DNA of 64,000 nucleotides from a virus (IMGVR_UViG_3300049460_000371:1-64000), one strand, 5' to 3'. Positions 32,396 through 40,712 are shown, counted from the first letter of the stretch. Notes: generated by a model from the letters alone, not told the origin. Numbers and translations: made by a program.

Positions 32396-33418
32396 ATGCT
32401 ACTGCTTACCCGCCAACAATTCAATGACGCTGTATTCCAGCGCGACAAACACAAGTGCGTCGTGTGCGGGGCAACGAACGACTTGGCTGCCCACCACATT
32501 CTCGAGCGTCGTCTGTTTGACGATGGCGGGTACTATGTGGAAAACGGTGCTACTGTCTGCCCTGAACATCACATGGAAGCAGAGATGACGACGCTGAGCG
32601 TGAAGAAAATTCGCGAACTGTGTGGGATCACCAATCCCGTTATGCCAGAGCATTTTTACGTAGACGACGAGTACGATAAGTGGGGCAACACCATATTACC
32701 AAATGGTTCCCGCACTCGCGGCGAGCTATTTGAAGAAGAGCCTGTGCAGAAAATGCTGAAAGCTGCTGGTGTCCTGGATAGTTTCCTGGAGATAGTCAAG
32801 TATTGCCGTACGTTCCACGCTACGTGGTCCCCTGGTTGTGAGGGCGATGACAAGATGCACAAGGCCATGACACAGTTTGTGGGCAAAGAATGTTACGCGT
32901 CGCAGAAACGTGATGGCGAAACCACAGCCTTGTATCCTAATAACTTCCATGCTCGTTCACTGGATGGTCGGCATCATCCAAGCCGCGACTGGGCAAAAGC
33001 GCTGTGGGGTCGTATTCGCTTTGACATTCCAGAAGGCTGGCGTATCAATGGCGAAAACTTGTACGCCCAGCATTCGATCGGCTACGATGACTTGACTTCG
33101 TACTTCGAGGTCTTCAGTATCTGGGACGAAAATAATCGCCGTTTGCCACTGGATGACCAGTTGGAATGGTGCGAAATCTTGGGGCTGACTCATGTGCCAG
33201 TTGTATGGCGTGGCATTTACGACGAAGATGCCCTTAAAGCATTGCCAGTGACCTTGGGCTGGGATATGACCAAAGTTGAAGGCTATGTGATTTCGTTGGT
33301 CGAATCGTATCACTTCAGCCAAGCGCGTAAGAACCTGGCTAAGTACGTTCGCAAAAATCATGTACAGACAGGTGATCACTGGATGTTCCAGGCCATCACC
33401 CCGAACAAACTGAAATGA
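32396..33418 (+). CDS. HNH-nuclease / RNA-ligase fusion protein
   Basis: A 340-aa protein with two parts. Residues 18-65 are an HNH-type zinc module (CVVC at 21-24, AAHHILERR, N50, CPEHH at 55-59). Residues 160-325 match the T4 Rnl-type RNA ligase: nucleotidyl Lys171 in KRDGE, then GENLYAQHS, YFEVFSIWD, EGYVI and KYVRK as the later motifs. The ligase would adenylylate itself and seal RNA nicks. The fused HNH part may bind or cut the substrate. The fusion is unusual and both parts appear intact. Confidence 0.78.
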   Translation: MLLLTRQQFNDAVFQRDKHKCVVCGATNDLAAHHILERRLFDDGGYYVENGATVCPEHHMEAEMTTLSVKKIRELCGITNPVMPEHFYVDDEYDKWGNTILPNGSRTRGELFEEEPVQKMLKAAGVLDSFLEIVKYCRTFHATWSPGCEGDDKMHKAMTQFVGKECYASQKRDGETTALYPNNFHARSLDGRHHPSRDWAKALWGRIRFDIPEGWRINGENLYAQHSIGYDDLTSYFEVFSIWDENNRRLPLDDQLEWCEILGLTHVPVVWRGIYDEDALKALPVTLGWDMTKVEGYVISLVESYHFSQARKNLAKYVRKNHVQTGDHWMFQAITPNKLK

Positions 33419-33427
33419 GGAGGCAAC

Positions 33428-33646
33428 ATGGCAACACCACGCATTCTCCCTGAAGCATACAAGGATTACGAAAACAAGTTCAGCATGGCCTCCATGCGCG
33501 GCTCCAACCGCATGGACCTGTGGTGTGTCGTAAAGGGCACGGTTGCGTCGTACAAGACAGAACTGAACGGCAAGACGCTCTACGACGGCCCCGACAGCGA
33601 AGCAGCGGCAATCGCTTACCGTGACGCCAAACTGACGACCGCATAA
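33428..33646 (+). CDS. hypothetical basic protein
   Basis: A 72-aa protein with GAGGAGG before the ATG and strongly biased codons, indicating high expression. No domain recognised. Confidence 0.8.
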   Translation: MATPRILPEAYKDYENKFSMASMRGSNRMDLWCVVKGTVASYKTELNGKTLYDGPDSEAAAIAYRDAKLTTA

Positions 33647-33655
33647 GGAGTGACC

Positions 33656-34105
33656 ATGAATAAGAAACCACTCGGCACAGTTGAAGGCCGTCCCGTATAC
33701 CCGGGCGACAAACTCTACGTGGACATCCGCAACACCTGCGCTACCGAATGGGGCGACGGTCAGATCGCTTCTATGGGGGCCAATGAAGGCCAGGGTGCGA
33801 TGATCATCTTCGAAGATGGTGACTATCGCATGTGCGATCGCCTCGTCTGGGAACCAAAGCCGTTGCCAGTTCCAGAACCAACGGCAAAAGCCCCAGAAGC
33901 CCCGCCGTTCGTCTTGCAAGCATACCAAAACCCGGCCAACTACTCCAAGGAAGAGTTGATGAAAATCCTGACGGCATTCTTCGACATCGCCGACGGCATT
34001 CAAGAACACGAGTTTGTTGAACACACGGGCGATAGCTGCTTGGCGTCGCAAGTCAACTACGGCGAAGCTCGCAAGCTGGTTTGCGACAAACGCTGGGGCC
34101 GCTAA
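33656..34105 (+). CDS. hypothetical two-part protein
   Basis: A 149-aa protein with AAGGAG upstream. The first 70 residues look like a small beta-barrel (GRPVYPGDKLYVD ... GAMIIFEDGDYRMC). A Pro/Ala linker leads to a helical end. Function unknown. Confidence 0.8.
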   Translation: MNKKPLGTVEGRPVYPGDKLYVDIRNTCATEWGDGQIASMGANEGQGAMIIFEDGDYRMCDRLVWEPKPLPVPEPTAKAPEAPPFVLQAYQNPANYSKEELMKILTAFFDIADGIQEHEFVEHTGDSCLASQVNYGEARKLVCDKRWGR

Positions 34106-34133
34106 TCTTTCATTTTGACGAGAAGATTCACTG

Positions 34134-34673
34134 ATGACTACCCTGATTGAAAAGGTGTTCGGTCCTATTGGGCAAACGCAATATCGAGCCGGTTTTCATT
34201 GGGATGGTGATCCAGCGGTAGTCCAGCAGATTTACGATTCGGCCATGGAGATGGGATTCCGAAAGATGATGTACTACGATTACGGAGATCACGCCGAGTG
34301 GCTGATTCAAGCCAAAGATGAAGAAATGGAGGCACTGTTCCGATTGACGTGGCACGACGAGATTGATGTGGTACGGTTCGAACATGACAAGAAGATCAAG
34401 TTCCCTCCAGACTGGATCACCAAGTTGCTCTACTATACGGTCAAGTATGGCGAACGTAATTTTCCACTCATGTTAATATTGCTGATCCTGTTCGCAATCA
34501 GCCCGGTGCTTCTATCAAAGTTACTCGATATACCAAGGCTGATGTGGGGAACAATGGTTGTGGTCGGGCTGATGACTTCACTGGCCTTCATTCGGGTATA
34601 CGATGACATGCGGATCCAAAAACATGAACGCAAGCTGTTCCACCGCGGGGGCGGGTTGCATGAAGAGTTCTAG
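34134..34673 (+). CDS. FKLTW-motif protein fused to a membrane domain
   Basis: A 179-aa protein. The paralogue motif KDEEMEALFRLTWHDE sits at about residues 62-77, then the chain continues to two hydrophobic segments (about 112-130 and 138-155) and a basic tail. It is the clearest case where the small paralogue domain is tied to the membrane. Its stop overlaps the reverse-strand methyltransferase stop by 4 nt (CTAG). Confidence 0.78.
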   Translation: MTTLIEKVFGPIGQTQYRAGFHWDGDPAVVQQIYDSAMEMGFRKMMYYDYGDHAEWLIQAKDEEMEALFRLTWHDEIDVVRFEHDKKIKFPPDWITKLLYYTVKYGERNFPLMLILLILFAISPVLLSKLLDIPRLMWGTMVVVGLMTSLAFIRVYDDMRIQKHERKLFHRGGGLHEEF

Positions 34674-35287
34674 CGTCGACCGATAACCATGTAGCGAGTG
34701 TACATGGGGAAAACTAGTTCACCAGCATACAAGGTCTCTGACAAGTTCAGAGACCTTTCTAATTCCGCAGCAGAATCGACACAGTTGACATGGTCCAGTA
34801 CATGCCGGGCATTATTGCTCTGGGCCACGATAAGCGTGCCAGCGTCGATTAAATCAATCCAAGACGAGGTATCACTGATATGCTCCATTGAGGTATTGAC
34901 TACACAGTCGTATCCCGCATAATCAAATTTGTACATATCTGAATGAATCGCCGTACCTGTCCCGGCGAGCACCAGATTTGCGATTGTGGTGGATGATTCA
35001 CTTATGTCGAGACTATCAGCCTTGAATAATGGGCACGTTTCATTGATGGCTCTTGCCAACAAACCTATCCACCCACCCACCACAATGAAACGAGCCCTAT
35101 GGGCTGGCAATACTTCAAGTAATTTGTTCAAGAGCCATTTCTTGCTCATAAGCTGTCCACTACTAAGTGCATCACGCATTTCTTCCTTCGTGACAGCATT
35201 GAAGGCCACCGGGTCATATAGGGCATTGGTGAAACCAATGATTGCGCGGTCGATGGGTGAAAGGCTATTAATCAAGTTTTCGTTCAT
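34670..35287 (-). CDS. class I SAM-dependent methyltransferase-like protein
   Basis: A 205-aa reverse-strand protein. RFIVVGGWIGLLARA (about 66-80) resembles the SAM-binding motif I, LDIS (about 92-95) the acidic end of the second strand, and YDCVVNTSMEHI the motif IV loop. The substrate is unknown. The Gly-rich loop is GGWIG rather than GxGxG, so activity should not be assumed. It is an isolated reverse gene among forward ones. Confidence 0.72.
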   Translation of the reverse strand: MNENLINSLSPIDRAIIGFTNALYDPVAFNAVTKEEMRDALSSGQLMSKKWLLNKLLEVLPAHRARFIVVGGWIGLLARAINETCPLFKADSLDISESSTTIANLVLAGTGTAIHSDMYKFDYAGYDCVVNTSMEHISDTSSWIDLIDAGTLIVAQSNNARHVLDHVNCVDSAAELERSLNLSETLYAGELVFPMYTRYMVIGRR

Positions 35288-35338
35288 GTTTATGGTCTCA
35301 AATGTGTTAATATTTAGCCCTCACATTGGAGCATATTC

Positions 35339-35563
35339 ATGGCAATTGCTTTATATAAAGTTCACGTTGAAGAATTGGTATTCCCATACAGACGCGAACT
35401 GATTGATACATTCCCAATGTCACAGCAAAATGATGTAATGCGTTTCGTGGAAGTTTTCAACAACGCACGAGGCCATATTTGGTCCTTCAAGCTGGAAGCA
35501 TTGTTTGATAAGACCATGGAAGAGCCACACGCCAAAATAATTGGCAATGTTCATTTGACTTGA
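35339..35563 (+). CDS. hypothetical protein
   Basis: A 74-aa protein with TTGGAGC upstream, divergent from the methyltransferase gene. No domain recognised. Confidence 0.75.
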   Translation: MAIALYKVHVEELVFPYRRELIDTFPMSQQNDVMRFVEVFNNARGHIWSFKLEALFDKTMEEPHAKIIGNVHLT

Positions 35564-35588
35564 CCATTTAACCAAATGAATGTATCCT
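35560..35588 (+). promoter_or_regulatory. sigma70-like promoter, ATGAATG variant
   Basis: TTGACC, 17-bp spacer ending CAAATGAATG, TATCCT; overlaps the stop of the gene before. Confidence 0.7.
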
Positions 35589-35616
35589 GGAGTTAATATG
35601 AACTTCGGGATATATC

Positions 35617-36261
35617 ATGCAACGTGGCTTCAACATCAGTACGCGCACGGCGTGCATCATTGGTGGATTGGTAATTGGTGCAGTCCTGTTTGACTCCTAC
35701 CAGGAGCGTCAACTGGTTCGTGAACGTCTGGATGTAGTTGAACAGCAGACCAAACAAACCGCTGCGGACATTCAGGAAATCAAGGATGTCCTGATCCATT
35801 CGGCCGAACGTATCACCTATACCCAAGACGACGAAAAATGCTTGGCCAAAAACATCTATCATGAAGCCGGGGTAGAATCCAAAGTTGGCAAAGTTGCAGT
35901 CGGTCAAGTTACCATCAATCGTCTGAAGACCGGTCGTTGGGGTGACAACATTTGCGACGTCGTGTACGCAAAAGAACAATTCAGCTGGACATTGAGCAAG
36001 AAGCTCAAAAACGAAGAACCAAAAGGTCAATTGTGGGAAGATAGTTTGCGTGTCACCGCACAAGTGCTGGCAGGTCTTCGTGTAAAGTCGTTGACTGACA
36101 GTCTGTTCTACCATACTGATTACATCAGCCTGCCAGCCTGGGTTGAGCCATCGGCATTGATCACCCAGATTGACCAGCACAAGTTCTACACGAAAGCTAA
36201 ATTCGTGCTGAAGAAAAAGAAACCGAAGGAAAAACGCAAACATCGCCGCGTTAATACTTGA
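35617..36261 (+). CDS. membrane-anchored SleB/CwlJ-type cell-wall hydrolase (endolysin candidate)
   Basis: A 214-aa protein. A hydrophobic segment (about 11-25) could act as a signal anchor, followed by a coiled region (ERLDVVEQQTKQTAADIQEI). The hydrolase domain begins near 75: CLAKNIYHEAG with the catalytic Glu, then GQVTINRLKTGRWGDNICDVV and QFSWTL, all typical of the SleB family that cuts peptidoglycan. The end is Lys/Arg-rich. The anchor fits a signal-arrest-release endolysin or an entry enzyme; no holin was identified next to it. Confidence 0.88.
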   Translation: MQRGFNISTRTACIIGGLVIGAVLFDSYQERQLVRERLDVVEQQTKQTAADIQEIKDVLIHSAERITYTQDDEKCLAKNIYHEAGVESKVGKVAVGQVTINRLKTGRWGDNICDVVYAKEQFSWTLSKKLKNEEPKGQLWEDSLRVTAQVLAGLRVKSLTDSLFYHTDYISLPAWVEPSALITQIDQHKFYTKAKFVLKKKKPKEKRKHRRVNT

Positions 36262-36286
36262 TTGTTTATTCATTTGAACCTATAAT
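36258..36286 (+). promoter_or_regulatory. sigma70-like promoter with TTCATTTGAACC core
   Basis: TTGATT, 17-bp spacer ending ATTCATTTGAACC, TATAAT, then AGGAACATCTGAAC, identical downstream to 29508. Confidence 0.87.
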
Positions 36287-36312
36287 AGGAACATCTGAAC
36301 AAGGAGAACATC

Positions 36313-36552
36313 ATGGCAACTGAACGCACCTACTGGTCCGCCCCCGTAAACGACTGTGATGTATGCACCGCCCCAATTGGCGATGACCTGTACGATATGA
36401 AGACCAAGCAAGGTCCATGGGCTACGATGTGCAATCGCTGCGCTCTGCATGGCATGGGCATCGGTCGCCTGGGCCTTGGTCTGGGCCAGCACTATCACAA
36501 AGAGGCTGATGGCAAATACTATCTGGTGTCAGGCATGGAAGACACCAACTAA
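36313..36552 (+). CDS. zinc-knuckle-like small protein
   Basis: A 79-aa protein with AAGGAG upstream. CDVC (about 15-18) and CNRC (about 40-43) form a four-cysteine set for one zinc. A Gly-rich stretch follows. Biased codons suggest good expression. Function unknown. Confidence 0.78.
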   Translation: MATERTYWSAPVNDCDVCTAPIGDDLYDMKTKQGPWATMCNRCALHGMGIGRLGLGLGQHYHKEADGKYYLVSGMEDTN

Positions 36553-36560
36553 ATGTGAAA

Positions 36561-36592
36561 AACTGGCAATTGCTTAAATGAGCTTGCCAGTT
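36561..36592 (+). terminator. hairpin, possible weak terminator
   Basis: AACTGGCAA / TTGCCAGTT, perfect 9-bp arms with a 14-nt loop but no T run. It covers an upstream ATG at 36578, supporting the later start at 36635. Confidence 0.45.
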
Positions 36593-36634
36593 AATAATTC
36601 GATCGCTGTTTTTACAAACCTAACGGGGATCGAA

Positions 36635-37303
36635 ATGACATTTATTAACGAAGGCATTGCCTTAATCTTGGGCGGCATGTTGTTCTGGCCGCTCGTTGCA
36701 GTTCTGTTCTTTGGCTTCTGGGCACTCTCGGAAAACAACTGGAACATCACCGGTGTTTTGGCACTGGCCGCGTTGGTCTTCCTGACCAATGAACAATACC
36801 ACTACCTGGGCTTCTTCAGCACCTGGTACAACGTTGTCGGTTTCATTGTCGGCTACGCAATCCTTGGTGGCCTGTACTCGTTCTTGCGCTGGTACCTGTA
36901 CTTGCGTGCAATCCAGAACAAGTTCATCGAACTGCGTGATGCATTCATCCTGCAATACAACCTGGCAACCGACTTCTTCCGTCAAGACTATGCAGCTGGT
37001 ACCAAGGAAGCTGCTCGTCAACAAGAGTTCATCGGCAAATTCTACTACGGTGGCGATGCACGTGGCTTCAACAGTGTGCCAAAAGAAGTCAACACCATGG
37101 GTGACCTGATCAAGTACGTGACTCCAGTCGCAAGCAAGAACAAAGTGATCATCATCCAGCGTATCACTTACTGGCCGACTTCGCTGCTGTGGTTCGCGAT
37201 CAGCGACGTGGTCCGTGAAGCTGCTGAAACCGTGTACCGCGTAATCGGCGGCAACTACCAGAAGCTGGCGAACAGCATGTTCAACGCCAAAGAAATCCTG
37301 TAA
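36635..37303 (+). CDS. polytopic membrane protein
   Basis: A 222-aa protein; GGGGATC lies 5-10 nt before this ATG. Three hydrophobic segments in the first 90 residues (about 7-28, 35-48, 60-85), then a soluble, mostly helical cytoplasmic or periplasmic part. Strong codon bias and an own terminator suggest abundance. No family recognised. Confidence 0.82.
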   Translation: MTFINEGIALILGGMLFWPLVAVLFFGFWALSENNWNITGVLALAALVFLTNEQYHYLGFFSTWYNVVGFIVGYAILGGLYSFLRWYLYLRAIQNKFIELRDAFILQYNLATDFFRQDYAAGTKEAARQQEFIGKFYYGGDARGFNSVPKEVNTMGDLIKYVTPVASKNKVIIIQRITYWPTSLLWFAISDVVREAAETVYRVIGGNYQKLANSMFNAKEIL

Positions 37304-37318
37304 CGGTTTCGAAGCGGC

Positions 37319-37346
37319 AAAAAGCCCGGGACGTCCCGGGCTTTTT
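37319..37346 (+). terminator. terminator, copy 2 of the repeated hairpin
   Basis: AAAAAGCCCGGGACG / CGTCCCGGGCTTTTT, the same hairpin as at 24589. Confidence 0.9.
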
Positions 37347-37360
37347 CATTTGGAATTCGC

Positions 37361-37389
37361 TTGAGTGGATCAACTTTTTCAGTTACCAT
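37361..37389 (+). promoter_or_regulatory. sigma70-like promoter
   Basis: TTGAGT, 17-bp spacer, TACCAT; 25 nt before the alarmone-hydrolase-like gene. Confidence 0.65.
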
Positions 37390-37413
37390 TTAGACAAATG
37401 AAAGGGATACATC

Positions 37414-38142
37414 ATGTCTACCAAAATCATCGTACCTGAAGTAGAAATCCTGACCCCAGAGCAGCTCGCACAACGCGAAGCCAATATGGCGACCTTCAAG
37501 AAGGCTACCGCCGCTCTGCGCTATCGTCTGCTGGGCTTGGCCAAGCATGACAAAGAATGGTACCGTGCGCTGAAGGCCCTGGAGTTCAATCTGGCCTATC
37601 ATCCAGGTTGGCGCAAAGACAAGGTGACCCCGGCTGCAATGCACCAGATCACCATCGCCAACCAGTGTCTGACCTTCATCTCGGATCTGATCGATCCTAT
37701 CCGTACTGTCATCGCGGCACTGTCGCATGACACCCCAGAAGACACGCACGTCAGTCACGCCGAGATCCGTGACAACTTCGGCAGCGAGTCCGAAGAAGAC
37801 GTAGAGCTGCTGACCAAGAAGTACCGTGGCGTCAGCAAAGATACCGACGAATATCACTTCGGCTGGTCCGATAATTTCGTGACCTCGGTAGTCAAACCTA
37901 TCGACCGCGACGATAACATCAGCAGCATGGGCGGCGTATTCGGCCTCGAGAAGCAAATTCACTACTGCGGTGAAACGGTCAAATACTTCGTGGGTTCGGC
38001 ACCTGATGGCGTTGCCCGTGGCCTCAAACATTCGCGCCGCAAGTTCCCGCAACAAGAAACCATCTACGAGAACATGAAGCTGAGCCTGGTACGCGGCATG
38101 CGTCCATATCAACGCAACAATGCACTGGGGATCGCACTATGA
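37414..38142 (+). CDS. RelA/SpoT-type HD hydrolase (putative small alarmone hydrolase)
   Basis: A 242-aa protein with the HD-domain order of SpoT-like enzymes. ALEFNLAYHPGWRKD gives the first His and Arg, AAMHQITIAN the second His, ALSHDTPEDTHVSHAEIRDNFG the HD and ED pairs, and KPIDRDDNISSM the last Asp. There is no synthetase domain. It would remove the 3'-pyrophosphate of (p)ppGpp and so blunt the stringent response. It overlaps the small membrane protein that follows. Catalysis is inferred. Confidence 0.8.
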   Translation: MSTKIIVPEVEILTPEQLAQREANMATFKKATAALRYRLLGLAKHDKEWYRALKALEFNLAYHPGWRKDKVTPAAMHQITIANQCLTFISDLIDPIRTVIAALSHDTPEDTHVSHAEIRDNFGSESEEDVELLTKKYRGVSKDTDEYHFGWSDNFVTSVVKPIDRDDNISSMGGVFGLEKQIHYCGETVKYFVGSAPDGVARGLKHSRRKFPQQETIYENMKLSLVRGMRPYQRNNALGIAL

Positions 38143-38402
38143 GTCTCGGTGGCGGTGGTTTCTCTAATGGCATGGCGGTCGTCTCGTATTTGTTCTTCGG
38201 GACAATTGCCGCCATGGCCCTTGCCGGTTTGTATTTTCTGATGACACTGGCGGTACCCACGTCGCCAGTGCCGACAGCGAAAGTCGAACCTTCGCGCTTG
38301 GCGTGCCAGCATAATCTGTTGTTCAGCCAAGCACGAGATGGTGCTCTGAAACAAATCATTGATGAAAACGGTCATGGCATTCCATGTAAGACAGGACCAT
38401 AG
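38139..38402 (+). CDS. small membrane-anchored protein ending GIPCK
   Basis: An 87-aa protein with one hydrophobic segment (about 12-38), a Pro/Thr linker and a periplasmic end with a lone Cys (LACQHN) and GIPCKTGP, recalling the GLPCK / NLPCK ends at 27.4-28.4 kb. 4-nt overlap with the HD hydrolase gene. Confidence 0.78.
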   Translation: MSLGGGGFSNGMAVVSYLFFGTIAAMALAGLYFLMTLAVPTSPVPTAKVEPSRLACQHNLLFSQARDGALKQIIDENGHGIPCKTGP

Positions 38403-38446
38403 CTGACATCCAGGTTATTGAGTATTTGGTGCCAATTAGTAATATG

Positions 38447-38472
38447 ATGGGGAGCAACTGCTCTCCATTTTT
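38447..38472 (+). terminator. hairpin terminator
   Basis: ATGGGGAGC / GCTCTCCAT arms (one mismatch) followed by T5. Confidence 0.75.
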
Positions 38473-38498
38473 ACGACAATCAACCAATAAAAGAATAC

Positions 38499-38882
38499 AT
38501 GAACGTCACTCTCACTCACGGCAAACAACTCGCACAAGCACGTAAAGTCTACACTCTCACGCTGGAATTCATGCACGGAGATGCCGACGGCGACACCTTC
38601 AAGGTCCACACCTATTCTGAAGCAAAAGTCGACAATCTTAAGCGTGACCTGATTGGCGTCAATGTCATGCGTTACAACGATAATTTCGACTCGGATGATT
38701 TCGCCAAAGCATTCGAATCCCATGGCGTTGAAAATGCAGAAAAAGTTGGTGAACTCGTTTACGAAAACATGACCGAATACGACATCCATTGGGAAGGTGA
38801 AAAGGCACGTCTGCGTGGGGTGAAGTTGATCTATACCGACGAACACGGCGTTGATTTCGATGTGTCGTATACCGTAGGTTAA
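38499..38882 (+). CDS. hypothetical acidic protein
   Basis: A 127-aa alpha/beta protein (KVYTLTLEFMHGDADGDTF, then a helix DDFAKAFESHGVENAEKV). Calcium-loop-like DADGDTF is seen but is not a full EF-hand. Function unknown; it ends at a hairpin. Confidence 0.8.
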   Translation: MNVTLTHGKQLAQARKVYTLTLEFMHGDADGDTFKVHTYSEAKVDNLKRDLIGVNVMRYNDNFDSDDFAKAFESHGVENAEKVGELVYENMTEYDIHWEGEKARLRGVKLIYTDEHGVDFDVSYTVG

Positions 38883-38901
38883 ACGGTAACACTTCGGTAA
38901 T

Positions 38902-38921
38902 ATGGTCCCACCTGGGACCAT
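38902..38921 (+). terminator. short hairpin, possible terminator
   Basis: ATGGTCCCA / TGGGACCAT perfect arms with a 2-nt loop; weak T content after. Confidence 0.5.
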
Positions 38922-38980
38922 TGCTTCATTGTAACTAGTTTTAATAAATAACCGCATGGAACATTGGGAGTTCACCGAAC

Positions 38981-39787
38981 ATGCGTTTAAATGACTTTTT
39001 CAAAACTGAGCGTGCGATACAGCACCTAGCCGAAGATGTGGGAATGACTGGTAAGCTACCAGATACACCAGACATGAAATATATGGCTCGACTCAAAGAC
39101 TTGTTCAAAGTTGATGGCGAGACCCCGCAACTCACCGTAAGCAAAGTAATCCATATGATCATGGATCGCCCTGCTTCACGAACAACCCGCATTTACATGA
39201 ACGATGTATTGCAAGGTGCCACAAAAGCTGGTATCCGTATTGAACCAGCTCTGCGACAGCACGCAGAAGAATATCTGGATGAAGGCGTGATTCCAACCAT
39301 CAAGCCACTCACAGAAGACATTGATGTAGACGGCATCAGTATTCTAAATGGCGTCACATATGATCAATTGACCGGAGCTGGTGCCGTACCATATAACCGT
39401 GAGATTGAGACATTTGGCGTTGGCGTATTGATGAAACCAAGTGTGTACCTGAGTCTCGTTTTACCATTACGTGGCAATGAACCAACTTCTCAAGTTAGTG
39501 CGGCAGTGGGACAAGAACGTCCAATTGCTTCGCCATGGTTGGCATTGAAATTTGGTGATAACAATGGTGCATTGGCTGTTGAGGAATCTAAAATCCTGAG
39601 TCATCAAGGTCGTCATCGTGCAAAGCAGATTATGGAAAAATATGGCGATGTGGAAATGCTGGTCCACTTAATCTATATTGGTGCTCGTCCTCGTCAAGTA
39701 CCTGATGCGATATTGGAAGAAATAAACCAAGGCGTGATCAACGAGTCAGGTAATTTCATTCACGGCCCATTCTGGGTTAAAGTATAA
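38981..39787 (+). CDS. hypothetical protein with HQGRHR motif
   Basis: A 268-aa protein starting MRLNDFF. The late segment ESKILSHQGRHRAKQIMEKYGDVEMLVHLI resembles the (E/Q)GRHR loop of ParB-like and some uncharacterised phage proteins. Its codon use is less biased than that of its neighbours, and it may be a virion-associated protein like the MRFSEI genes at 5.1 kb. Function unknown. Confidence 0.82.
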   Translation: MRLNDFFKTERAIQHLAEDVGMTGKLPDTPDMKYMARLKDLFKVDGETPQLTVSKVIHMIMDRPASRTTRIYMNDVLQGATKAGIRIEPALRQHAEEYLDEGVIPTIKPLTEDIDVDGISILNGVTYDQLTGAGAVPYNREIETFGVGVLMKPSVYLSLVLPLRGNEPTSQVSAAVGQERPIASPWLALKFGDNNGALAVEESKILSHQGRHRAKQIMEKYGDVEMLVHLIYIGARPRQVPDAILEEINQGVINESGNFIHGPFWVKV

Positions 39788-39789
39788 AG

Positions 39790-39818
39790 TTGACTTCTTA
39801 TTCATTTAAGCCTATAAT
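39790..39818 (+). promoter_or_regulatory. sigma70-like promoter with TTCATTTAA core
   Basis: TTGACT, 17-bp spacer ending ATTCATTTAAGCC, TATAAT, then AGGAACAT. Confidence 0.85.
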
Positions 39819-39845
39819 AGGAACATGATGAAAAAGGAGGGCAAC

Positions 39846-40214
39846 ATGGTTAAACAGCAAAATCCAGTTCGCGTTCTTAGCAAACCAATCTACGGTCGTG
39901 GTATCGCATATTACGTATACGAATATGCGTACCGATTTACTGGTGGCGCCAATGCAAAATTGGAGCTCTTCCATGCCCCACGTGGCCCAGAGGCAGATAA
40001 TACGCTCGTCACAACTACGGAATTCATCCGTGAATTCAAGGTAGGCGATCGTATTGCATGTTCAGCTACCAGCAACGACAAACACTGCACCATCATCCGC
40101 ATCACTCCCAAAACTATCTGGACCGATTCCATGGAACACGACTGGACTGGTTCTCCCCTGAACAAGCTTCACATTAGCGAATTCTGTGAGATGAACTTGC
40201 CCAAGAAAGCTTGA
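39846..40214 (+). CDS. hypothetical protein, paralogue of the gene at 40770
   Basis: A 122-aa basic protein; ATG follows AAGGAGG. FKVGDRIACSATSNDKHCTIIRITPKTI and the end LHISEFCEMN match FKVGDTAEHG... and MHTFCWRNHD of the 130-aa protein at 40770. Beta-rich, perhaps a small barrel. Function unknown. Confidence 0.82.
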   Translation: MVKQQNPVRVLSKPIYGRGIAYYVYEYAYRFTGGANAKLELFHAPRGPEADNTLVTTTEFIREFKVGDRIACSATSNDKHCTIIRITPKTIWTDSMEHDWTGSPLNKLHISEFCEMNLPKKA

Positions 40215-40239
40215 TCCCAAGGCAATATGGTTATACCAT
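40211..40239 (+). promoter_or_regulatory. probable promoter
   Basis: TTGATC, 17-bp spacer, TACCAT; overlaps the preceding gene's stop and an in-frame ATG at 40227. Confidence 0.6.
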
Positions 40240-40259
40240 TGACGTTTCGTGGGGATCAT

Positions 40260-40712
40260 ATGCGCCTTGAAGCTGACTATGCGGTGCCGCTCTATCTTGC
40301 GTTAGACCGCAAAATTATAGGGAATACCCTCGCCTCGTTCGAGCCCTTCGGGGCAAATGATAACACAGCACACTATCTGAAAACTTGGCTGCTGTATTGC
40401 TGCCGAGTTGTTCAAGATCCGTTCGACCAAGATATCAAAGACATAAACGATCGCATCGCTGCGCACTTGGGTAATCCAAAATTGCCCATCATTCCTCTGT
40501 TCAGTTATCATGACTCGACGGTGGCCCGCCCAATGGCCACCAAGATGCTCGAACGCATATGTTTCTCTCCCATAACATCTGAATACCAGAAGCCGGAAAT
40601 TGGTGCCTATGTGATCTTCAATGGTACACTAGCTGTCATCAAGAATGAATGGCTAGCAGTAGCACGACAATCCATGATAAACGAATTAGTTAAAGGTTTG
40701 TCATCAGATTAG
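40260..40712 (+). CDS. hypothetical protein
   Basis: A 150-aa protein. The start at 40260 is preferred because GGGG lies 6 nt upstream and the ATG at 40227 falls in the promoter. Helical, mixed charge. It separates two paralogues (39846 and 40770). Function unknown. Confidence 0.75.
   Translation: MRLEADYAVPLYLALDRKIIGNTLASFEPFGANDNTAHYLKTWLLYCCRVVQDPFDQDIKDINDRIAAHLGNPKLPIIPLFSYHDSTVARPMATKMLERICFSPITSEYQKPEIGAYVIFNGTLAVIKNEWLAVARQSMINELVKGLSSD

Noticed and set aside
32957-34051. 364-aa reverse frame
   Set aside because: Crosses three forward genes including the RNA ligase, whose motifs prove the forward frame.
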